NCBI GenBank assembly: GCA_018064825.1
Contig: JAGHUL010000081.1
Span: 1 to 57,759, forward strand
DNA: 57,759 nucleotides
Reading direction: 5' to 3'
From: Candidatus Colivicinus equi
Lineage (GTDB): Bacteria > Bacillota_I > Bacilli_A > Erysipelotrichales > Erysipelotrichaceae
This document shows positions 36,034 through 43,358 of the stretch, one piece after another; position 1 is the first letter of the stretch; each line of letters opens with the position of its first letter. Position numbers and translations under genes: made by a program. Below the pieces are notes generated by a model. It did no database searches. It worked only from the letters and a program-made list of their open reading frames with translations, and was not told the DNA's origin.

Positions 36034-36043
36034 GAGTTAACAT

Positions 36044-39000
36044 ATGGAACCTAAAACAAATAAACCAGAAGTTAAAAAGAAAAGAAAAGTAAATAAACTA
36101 AATATGTGGGCACTTATACTTTCATGTTTAGCTGCTTTAGCATTAGTTGGGGTTTGTATAGGACTAGGTGTAATTATGGTTATGTTAAAAGACAAACCTA
36201 CACTTAACCTATCAGATTTTGATCCACAAGAATCTTCGATAGTATACGATTCTAAAGGTGATGTAATTGCCGAATTAGGATTAACAATTAGACAAAACAT
36301 CGAATATGATGATTTACCAAACAGTGTTGTTGATGCCTTTGTTGCAGTAGAAGACTCAAGATTCTTTGAACACAATGGTTTTGACTTACCACGTTTCACT
36401 AAAGCATTTTTAGAAAATCTAAAAACTCTATCTTTCTCACAAGGTGGTTCTACCTTCACAATGCAATTAGTAAAGAATACTTACTTCACTGATGATGCAA
36501 CAGGAGAAGAAGCATCTAGATCTGGTGCATCAGGCGTTAAAAGAAAAGTACAAGAAATTTCTTTAGCAATGGACTTGGAAAGAAATGTTTCTAAGAAAAC
36601 CATCTTTGAACAATATGTTAATAAACTAAACTTCGGTGGCGATAGAAATATTAGAGGTATCGCCAAAGCAAGTGAATACTATTTCAACAAGCCAATCACT
36701 GATGTTAACTACATTGAAGCTGCAATGTTAGCGGGTGTTATCAATGCCCCTAACTACTACAATCCTTTCTACAATTTAGAAGCAGCTAATTCTAGAAAAG
36801 ACGACGTACTATATTTAATGCATATGCACGGATATATAACTGATGTTCAATATCAATTAGGATTATCAACACGTATTGAAGATTTGCTAGTCGATCCAGA
36901 TTCAAATGCCGTAAAAACTAATGACGGTGACGCTTCAAAAGCAATTCCATATCAAGCATATATTGATGCTGTTGTTGATGAAGTATACGACTTAACAGGT
37001 TTAGATCCTTACTCTACTACTATGCATATCTATACGCATATGAACAAAGGCGTTCAAGAAACGATGGATAAGATTGAAGTTGGAGCAGTAGATGACTTTG
37101 AATTCCCTGATGAATACTTTGAATGTGCTTCTATATGTATCAATAATCAAACCGGTGCAATTATAGGAATTCTTGGTGGAAGAAGCTACGCTAATGGTGG
37201 TCAAATGTTGTTAAATCACGCAACGAGTTTAAGTAGACAAGTTGGTTCATCTATTAAACCTGTTCTTGATTACTCTCTTGCATTTGAAAACTTAGGTTGG
37301 GCCACTTCCCACGTTATAACTGATAAACCAATATTCTATGCAGGAACAGATATAAGGATCACAAATTCTGATGGAACATATAAAGGCGATGTCACATTAT
37401 ATGATGCCTTAGGAAGTTCAATTAATACTTGCGCTATTCAAACATTACAAGCGGTAATAGACGCCAAGGGTGATGAATATTGTGTAGATTATTTACAATC
37501 ACTTGGATATGATACTACGATGGATACATTCGATATCCAAAGTGCTATTGGCGGATTTAATATGATGGCTTCACCAAAACAAATGGCTGCAGCATATTCA
37601 ATGTTATTGAATCTAGGTACATACAACGAGCCACATTGTATTGAAAAAATAGAATTCACCAATGGTAAATCCCCTATCAATGTATCAACAAAATCTAAAC
37701 AGATACTATCAGAAGCAGCTGCATATATGACAGACACTCTACTTTATTCGAATGTTCAAAAGTACGGTGGATCATATGATGTAGTTAAAGATACTTATCC
37801 TGTATACGCAAAGACTGGTACATCAACTTGGGAAGATGAAGGTGAATATTACGGTATCCCATACGGTGCAAGAAAAGACTCATGGCTATGTGCAGGAACT
37901 AGCGCATATACGGTATCTACTTGGACAGGTTACGATAAAGCTCAAGTAGGAAAACAATCTTATATTGCTGAAAATGTATTCTTCCAAAGAATTCAAGCAA
38001 GAATCACAAATCATATTCTTGATTCCACTGTTCAAAACTGTGAAGAAACACCTGTCAAGATTGAAAAACCTTCAACTGGCGTAACTACTATCAAACATAT
38101 TATTGGCACTTGGCCATATGCTCAAGTAATTGAAGGCATGGACGAACAGTATATAACTACTGGTGAAATCAAAACTGAAAACGCAAAACTAGTTAATCTA
38201 AACGCAAAAGTTGAAGATATGACTGATGATTTCGATGTTTATGTTGACCCAGTTGAACAAACTATATCTATTGAATGGCCTAAATATCCAGGTCAAAGTG
38301 ATGATGATGAAGATCATACTCAAGATTTAACATTAAAGAGATCCGACGGTTCAATTGCATGGGCTGGAAGAGGAAATAAGATGTTTGATGTTTCTTGGGT
38401 ATATGGAGACGTTGTATATAAAGCAGATGTCGAAGTTATTCAAGATGATGATGTTGTTTATAAAGACACAATTGAATCAGATGATGACGATTGCACTGAA
38501 GCTATTGAATTACCAGTTGGAGAGTCTACTGTGAATGTAGAAGTTTACTATGGTTTCTCAGGTGCAAAGATAAATTCTAATAAAGGCAAATGGTCTAAGA
38601 CTGTTTCGGTAGATGATACACTTACAATTCCAACTAATAGAACTGGTGAACAATTAAAAGACTGGTTCATAAGTAATGGAATGAGAGCTGAATTAGAGAG
38701 AAAAGAAAGTTCATCTAAGACAGGAATAGAAATAAAAGGATCAGATGGTAAAACTTATAAAGTAGGTCATAATGTCCAATCATCACGTGATATCACATAC
38801 TATATAACTGAGTATTATTCTCCTGAGGATGAATACTACGTAGAATTTGATGATCCACGCGAAGAAGGCGACCATTATGTAATCGAATACTATACAAACG
38901 ATCCAAAAGGATTAACATTCTCACTAAGTGACGATAAAGCTGTTTGGGAATACGATGAAGATGCAGTATACGTATATTCATTTAGCAAAACGAAATTAGA

Positions 39001-39067
39001 TATTACTGCAATATGCAAATCAAATGGTACTAGCGACACTGTAAGAATATCAAAACGATTATATTAG
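36044..39067 (+). CDS. ponA: Bifunctional penicillin-binding protein 1A
   Basis: 1007 aa. Short cytoplasmic Lys-rich tail, membrane helix (about 22-46), glycosyltransferase 51 domain (VEDSRFFEHNGFD, QGGSTFTMQLVKN, about 100-250) and transpeptidase with SSIK (about 398), SSINTC (SxN, about 462) and KTGTS (about 590). It polymerises and cross-links peptidoglycan. After about residue 660 an acidic extension follows, with a beta-rich stretch (EWPKYPG, MFDVSWVYGDVVYKADV) and a segment TGEQLKDWFISNGMRAELER that looks like a degenerate PASTA repeat. It ends with a bidirectional terminator. Confidence 0.97.
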   Translation: MEPKTNKPEVKKKRKVNKLNMWALILSCLAALALVGVCIGLGVIMVMLKDKPTLNLSDFDPQESSIVYDSKGDVIAELGLTIRQNIEYDDLPNSVVDAFVAVEDSRFFEHNGFDLPRFTKAFLENLKTLSFSQGGSTFTMQLVKNTYFTDDATGEEASRSGASGVKRKVQEISLAMDLERNVSKKTIFEQYVNKLNFGGDRNIRGIAKASEYYFNKPITDVNYIEAAMLAGVINAPNYYNPFYNLEAANSRKDDVLYLMHMHGYITDVQYQLGLSTRIEDLLVDPDSNAVKTNDGDASKAIPYQAYIDAVVDEVYDLTGLDPYSTTMHIYTHMNKGVQETMDKIEVGAVDDFEFPDEYFECASICINNQTGAIIGILGGRSYANGGQMLLNHATSLSRQVGSSIKPVLDYSLAFENLGWATSHVITDKPIFYAGTDIRITNSDGTYKGDVTLYDALGSSINTCAIQTLQAVIDAKGDEYCVDYLQSLGYDTTMDTFDIQSAIGGFNMMASPKQMAAAYSMLLNLGTYNEPHCIEKIEFTNGKSPINVSTKSKQILSEAAAYMTDTLLYSNVQKYGGSYDVVKDTYPVYAKTGTSTWEDEGEYYGIPYGARKDSWLCAGTSAYTVSTWTGYDKAQVGKQSYIAENVFFQRIQARITNHILDSTVQNCEETPVKIEKPSTGVTTIKHIIGTWPYAQVIEGMDEQYITTGEIKTENAKLVNLNAKVEDMTDDFDVYVDPVEQTISIEWPKYPGQSDDDEDHTQDLTLKRSDGSIAWAGRGNKMFDVSWVYGDVVYKADVEVIQDDDVVYKDTIESDDDDCTEAIELPVGESTVNVEVYYGFSGAKINSNKGKWSKTVSVDDTLTIPTNRTGEQLKDWFISNGMRAELERKESSSKTGIEIKGSDGKTYKVGHNVQSSRDITYYITEYYSPEDEYYVEFDDPREEGDHYVIEYYTNDPKGLTFSLSDDKAVWEYDEDAVYVYSFSKTKLDITAICKSNGTSDTVRISKRLY

Positions 39068-39100
39068 CTTATTCAATTCATTGATTATTATTAAACACAT

Positions 39101-39134
39101 AAAAAGAATTGCATTATATTGCAATTCTTTTTAG
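39101..39134. terminator. Bidirectional terminator, ponA / rsmF
   Basis: A 13-bp stem (39101-39113 with 39120-39132) with five As and five Ts at its ends serves both convergent genes. It overlaps the rsmF-like stop. Confidence 0.93.
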
Positions 39135-40423
39135 TTAGTTCTTCTTAAACCTTTTGGATATTTATTCTTTAGTTGCTTATTAGAACATTTTCCAAATCCT
39201 AGGGATAAGTCTTTATATGTTACTAAATAATAATGATTGCCTAGATCAACATTCAATTCATAACCTAATATATACTTATCATATTCCACATTAGATAATT
39301 CATAAGTATAAATATATTTACCTTTTAATGAATTTGAACGATAGAAACTATGATTTGGTTCAAAACGTTTATTTATAATATCTCCTACATATATCCCACA
39401 TCTAACAACATTATTCTTTAAATCAGGTAGTGGAATTAAAGACATATAATAACGATTATCATTTTTGTATAAATAATAATTATTTATTCTTAAGTTATCA
39501 TTAATGAAATCATCAACTATTTTTTCTTTAACAGCCTTTAATGGTTTTAACAAATTATGAATGTCCCCTTTTTTATGCATTAAACATATAAATTGACCTT
39601 CAGTATTAGTCAAAGGAGACAACTTAATTGTTCCTTTCAATGTTGAAGCATAACCTTCGCCTAAATCAACTAATTCCATATCATCATGTTTAGATAAGAA
39701 ATTGATAATTTGGTGCTCGTCTTCCTCAAATGAATATGTACATGTGCTATAAAGAAGTTGACCATCACCCTTTAATATTCTATATGCATCTTCTAATAGA
39801 CCTTTTTGAATATCGGCTAAATTGTTAATATTATTTAATGAATATTCTTCTAATATTTCAGGATATTTTCTAATCATTCCTTCTCCAGAACATGGAGCAT
39901 CTAATATTACTAAATCAGCGCAGTTTTCAAGCTGTTTAGAAAGCACATTAGTATCTTTAGAGGTAATAACTACATTGTCTAAACCTAAACGTTCAAGGTT
40001 TGATGACAAAGTTAATGCTCTTTTATAAGAAACATCGTTGCATATGCATAATGTATCAAAACTCAATTTGTTTAATACGTTAATTGTTTTTCCACCGGGG
40101 GCACTACATAAATCTACTACCAGTTTTACTCCATCAGTGTTAATCTTTGTCGATGGTATTGATGCAGCAATTTCTTGAGGATATATCAGTCCTAAATCAT
40201 AGGCTTTTGTTTTACCTATATAATCAATTGAATGATAGAAAGAATAATTTGTTAATGAAGAAGCTTGAAAATGAAAATCGATAATGTTAAATATTTCCTC
40301 CTTAGGTGCTTTAGCTGTGTTTAAAAAGAAACCTTGGGTACAAGGCTCATTTAATAAATCTAAGTACTTATTAGCGTCTTCTTTAAAGTATTCAATTACT
40401 CTTTGTTTAAACAAATCATTCAT
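39131..40423 (-). CDS. rsmF: RsmF/NOL1-NOP2-type rRNA m5C methyltransferase
   Basis: 430 aa. Methylase motifs are VDLCSAPGGKTINVLNK (about 98-114), VILDAPCSGEGMIRKYPE (motif IV Cys, about 172) and LLYSTCTYSFEEDEHQI (motif VI Cys, about 226). The C-terminal extension (about 290-430) contains PUA/RsmF-like LSLGFGKCSNKQLKNKYPKGLRR. It belongs to the YebU/RsmF group, but the exact 16S/23S target cannot be told. Its start overlaps the end of ribF by 8 bp. Confidence 0.88.
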   Translation of the reverse strand: MNDLFKQRVIEYFKEDANKYLDLLNEPCTQGFFLNTAKAPKEEIFNIIDFHFQASSLTNYSFYHSIDYIGKTKAYDLGLIYPQEIAASIPSTKINTDGVKLVVDLCSAPGGKTINVLNKLSFDTLCICNDVSYKRALTLSSNLERLGLDNVVITSKDTNVLSKQLENCADLVILDAPCSGEGMIRKYPEILEEYSLNNINNLADIQKGLLEDAYRILKGDGQLLYSTCTYSFEEDEHQIINFLSKHDDMELVDLGEGYASTLKGTIKLSPLTNTEGQFICLMHKKGDIHNLLKPLKAVKEKIVDDFINDNLRINNYYLYKNDNRYYMSLIPLPDLKNNVVRCGIYVGDIINKRFEPNHSFYRSNSLKGKYIYTYELSNVEYDKYILGYELNVDLGNHYYLVTYKDLSLGFGKCSNKQLKNKYPKGLRRTN

Positions 40424-41162
40424 TTTTAAATACTAGTATAATCTCATCTCCAACTGATAAATCTAAAATATTCTTAAAAAAGAAGTGATCAGAAAGAATA
40501 GTAATATCATCGTATGGACTTTCAATTGGTAAAACTTGATTCTTATCAACACAGATTGCTTCAGAAATCGATTCAGAGCCGTATTGAATAGAAAATTTGA
40601 CTTTAAGTCTAATTGTATACTCGTAACCTAAAAGTCTATTAGCAAGCTTAAAATTGCCCTCTCTTATAGCTTCTCTAATTCTTGTAGAAGAAATCTTTTT
40701 ACCGTAGTAAGAAACTTCGTCTATAACAACTGTATTTATATATTTAGACAAAGTATTGCTATTGCCCTTGCCCATGTTACCAAAGGTGAAATCATAGCCG
40801 CAAACTATAGTATCGATATTCATTTTTGATAAATAATTTACAATAAAATCTTTAGAGTTTAATTTCATCAAATCTTTAGTAAATTTAATAATACAAACTA
40901 TATCAATACCCAATGCTTCAAAACTACTCAATCTATCTTTTTTAGATAAAAGATGCATGTTTTTATTTTTAGGATCAATAACATCAACAGGATCAGGATC
41001 AAAGCAAATAACCATCGACTTTAAATTATTGCTATCAGCCAAGTATTTAGTGAAATTAATTAAAGCTTGGTGCCCTTTATGAACGCCATCAAAATAACCG
41101 ATACAAGCTACATTTGAATCAATATTAGGAATAACTCCATCTTTAACAACTATTTTTTTCAT
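40416..41162 (-). CDS. ribF: RibF-type FAD synthetase (riboflavin-kinase part short or lost)
   Basis: 248 aa; bifunctional RibF proteins have about 310. The nucleotidyltransferase half is complete: ACIGYFDGVHKGHQALI (HxGH-like, about 20-36), VICFDPDPVDV, DRLSSFEALGIDIVCIIKF, FIVNYLS, VVCGYDFTFG-type motif CGYDFTFGNMG, and SSTRIREAIREGNF. The C-terminal ~75 residues show neither the GxxPTAN motif nor the Asn/Glu of the kinase domain. It probably adenylates FMN only, or the kinase domain has diverged. It overlaps truB by 4 bp, a usual partner. Confidence 0.88.
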   Translation of the reverse strand: MKKIVVKDGVIPNIDSNVACIGYFDGVHKGHQALINFTKYLADSNNLKSMVICFDPDPVDVIDPKNKNMHLLSKKDRLSSFEALGIDIVCIIKFTKDLMKLNSKDFIVNYLSKMNIDTIVCGYDFTFGNMGKGNSNTLSKYINTVVIDEVSYYGKKISSTRIREAIREGNFKLANRLLGYEYTIRLKVKFSIQYGSESISEAICVDKNQVLPIESPYDDITILSDHFFFKNILDLSVGDEIILVFKNE

Positions 41163-42001
41163 CTTAGACCCCTAACACATTTATACATATCACCATCTTT
41201 TTGGTATACAGCATATAATTCATTATCATGAACTATAATTACTTTTTCAATATCAGTGTTTAATTTAATCCTTTTTCCATTCTCGATATCTTTGATAGGA
41301 TTATAATCACACGAAAAATATCTTCGAGACATAATATCTAATAAATCGTGTTTCTGATACCTTCCCGCAATAACATCCTCAAGATTGTCACATTCTTCAA
41401 TACATATATCATCAACCTTAGTTCTAGTTAATTCTTCAACAGTACCAATTACATTTAGTTTCATCAATATATCTCTAGCTAAGGCACGAATATATGTACC
41501 GGCAGACACTTTTGTTCTAAATGTAAACGAATCTTTATCTAAATCTAATAATTCAATATCGAAAATTTCTATATCGCGTATTGGTAATTCAATTTGTTTT
41601 CCTTCTCTTTGATATTCGTATAGCTTTTTTCCATCAATCTTTACAGCACTCGTCATAGGAACAACTTGTTTCTGTTTTCCTATAAATGAAGATAAAAGAC
41701 TAGTTATTACTTCCTTACTAGGAATTGTACATTCTTTCTCATCGATTATATTCCCATCAATATCCAAAGTATCAGTCTCGATACCAATTTTAACTTTACA
41801 TACATATTCTTTACTATCAGTCACTAAAAATTGATTAGCTTTAGTAGATGAATCAAATAAAACTATCATTACACCAGTAGCATTAGGATCAAGTGTGCCG
41901 GTATGGCCTATTTTTTTAGTATTCAAAACCCTTCTCAATTTATAACATACATCAAAAGAAGTTATTCCTTTAGGTTTATTTATATACAAAGCATATGACA
42001 T
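41159..42001 (-). CDS. truB: tRNA pseudouridine-55 synthase TruB
   Basis: 280 aa, slightly short, with an intact catalytic core: INKPKGITSFDVCYKLRR, KIGHTGTLDPNATGVMIV (catalytic Asp about 39) and SAGTYIRALARDI (about 165-177). It makes pseudouridine 55 in the T-loop of tRNAs. A small PUA-like C-terminus remains. No Shine-Dalgarno is seen and an extended -10 lies 9 nt before the ATG. It is divergent from the TtcA-like gene with only 35 bp between start codons. Confidence 0.96.
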   Translation of the reverse strand: MSYALYINKPKGITSFDVCYKLRRVLNTKKIGHTGTLDPNATGVMIVLFDSSTKANQFLVTDSKEYVCKVKIGIETDTLDIDGNIIDEKECTIPSKEVITSLLSSFIGKQKQVVPMTSAVKIDGKKLYEYQREGKQIELPIRDIEIFDIELLDLDKDSFTFRTKVSAGTYIRALARDILMKLNVIGTVEELTRTKVDDICIEECDNLEDVIAGRYQKHDLLDIMSRRYFSCDYNPIKDIENGKRIKLNTDIEKVIIVHDNELYAVYQKDGDMYKCVRGLR

Positions 42002-42010
42002 ACTAACAAA

Positions 42011-42030
42011 ATTATAACATGCGATATAAT
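42011..42030. promoter_or_regulatory. Back-to-back -10 elements of truB and the TtcA-like gene
   Basis: Minus: TGT-TATAAT (-10 hexamer 42011-42016, 9 nt before the truB ATG). Plus: TATAAT (42025-42030, 6 nt before the ATG at 42037). Each promoter's -35 would fall in or next to the other gene's start codon, and neither shows a good -35 hexamer. Confidence 0.55.
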
Positions 42031-42036
42031 TAGGAT

Positions 42037-42789
42037 ATGTCAGTAAAAAAGATTTTATCTTGTGTTAGAAAAGCCGACGAAATGTTTAATCTTATTGAAG
42101 AAAACGACAAAATAGGTGTCGGTTTATCAGGTGGTAAAGATTCAAGTCTTTTGCTATATGTTCTATATCTATATCAGTTTTTATATGAAAATACATATCA
42201 CAAAAAATTCGAAATAGTTGGAATACACGTAGACTTAAACTTTGGCGAAGATGACTTTTCTAAAATAACAGATTACTTTAAACAATATAATCTAAATATA
42301 GAAATAGATAAATCAAAAATTAAAGATATTTTATATCTAAATCTACACAAAGAAAAAATAGATTGTTCACTATGTTCTACGCTTAAAAAAGGTGCTGTAA
42401 TAAAAAAAGCCAAAGAACTTGGCTGTAATAAAGTGGCATTCGCTCATCACGCTGATGACGCTATAGAGACATTACTCATGAACATGATTCACGGTGGAAG
42501 AATGGCAACATTTGATCCAAAGATGTATTTAACAAATTCAGAAATTACTTTTATTAGACCTTTTAGTTTAACCTTTGAATCCGATATTGTTAAAACTTGT
42601 AAAGAAATAAATATTCCTATTGTAAAATCAGGATGTCCAAATGACGGATATACGCAAAGGCAAGAAATGAAAGATATGTTACATTATATCTATCACAAAT
42701 ATCCAGGCTCAAAACAAAACTTCCTTTTAGCTCTTTATAACAAGGAACAATTAAATCTATATTTAAATAAATTAGATCCTAAAGTTTAG
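42037..42789 (+). CDS. TtcA-family ATP-pyrophosphatase (tRNA thiolation-type)
   Basis: 250 aa. PP-loop VGLSGGKDSSLLLYVLY (about 28-44) for ATP pyrophosphatase activity, IDCSLCSTLKKGA (CxxC, about 108-120), FAHHADDAIETLLMNMIHGGRM (about 137-158) and a later Cys in SGCPNDG. This arrangement is that of TtcA/CTU1-type tRNA sulfur-insertion enzymes that hold an Fe-S cluster on three Cys. The exact nucleotide (s2C32 or other) is unknown. It has no ribosome site and probably a leaderless mRNA. Its 3' end overlaps the convergent DUF218 gene by 11 bp. Confidence 0.85.
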   Translation: MSVKKILSCVRKADEMFNLIEENDKIGVGLSGGKDSSLLLYVLYLYQFLYENTYHKKFEIVGIHVDLNFGEDDFSKITDYFKQYNLNIEIDKSKIKDILYLNLHKEKIDCSLCSTLKKGAVIKKAKELGCNKVAFAHHADDAIETLLMNMIHGGRMATFDPKMYLTNSEITFIRPFSLTFESDIVKTCKEINIPIVKSGCPNDGYTQRQEMKDMLHYIYHKYPGSKQNFLLALYNKEQLNLYLNKLDPKV

Positions 42790-43312
42790 TAAGTAATTCT
42801 TTTATTATTAAAAACTCTTCTGAAGGAATATGAATAATTTGATCAATTCCTAAAGATCTAGAACAAACAACATTAATCTTATATCCAAGCTTAGATGCAA
42901 CTATTTTGCATCTAAGAGCTTTATAATCGGCACAACATATTGCAATCTTCTTATCCTTATCAACTTTTGATAAAGTATTTTTCAATTGTTCTTTTAATCC
43001 ATTAGCTTTATCTTCAAATATAATGCGTGATGAAAATATTTTTCTTTCGTCCAACAAATCAGTCATTATACTAGCGATACTTAATTTACAATTTCCCTGC
43101 TTCGTGCCTGTAACCATTGCCTTGCATTCCCTATTATCATTCAAATACATTGCGGCTTTATTCGCGATTGATACAGTCTGAAAATCAGGAATGTCATTAT
43201 TTGCATTATTGGGAATAATAATCAAATAATCAGCGCCTTTAGCCTTAAAATCATAACTAAAAGCAATAATGACAACAGCATAAATAAGAATAAGAAGTAA
43301 TAGTATTTTCAT
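42779..43312 (-). CDS. DUF218 / YdcF-like protein
   Basis: 177 aa. An N-terminal membrane helix (about 2-20) is followed by one globular domain: ADYLIIIPNNAN, IANKAAMYLND, CKAMVTGTKQGNCKLSIASIMTDLL and IFEDKANGLKEQLKNTL fit the pattern of DUF218 (GG/SGG loop, sEa, S.nT.eN) in a diverged form. DUF218 proteins (SanA, ElyC, YdcF) act at the envelope; the reaction is unknown. A -10 TATAAT lies 9 nt before the ATG with no ribosome site. Confidence 0.65.
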   Translation of the reverse strand: MKILLLLILIYAVVIIAFSYDFKAKGADYLIIIPNNANNDIPDFQTVSIANKAAMYLNDNRECKAMVTGTKQGNCKLSIASIMTDLLDERKIFSSRIIFEDKANGLKEQLKNTLSKVDKDKKIAICCADYKALRCKIVASKLGYKINVVCSRSLGIDQIIHIPSEEFLIIKELLTKL

Positions 43313-43328
43313 AATATCTTAATTATAC

Positions 43329-43358
43329 AAAAAGAAGTGTTTTTAAGCACTTCTTTTT
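43329..43358 (-). terminator. Terminator of the P-type ATPase gene
   Basis: An 11-bp stem (43329-43339 with 43348-43358) ends in five T residues on the minus strand. The TAA stop at 43343 falls in the loop of the hairpin. Confidence 0.9.
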
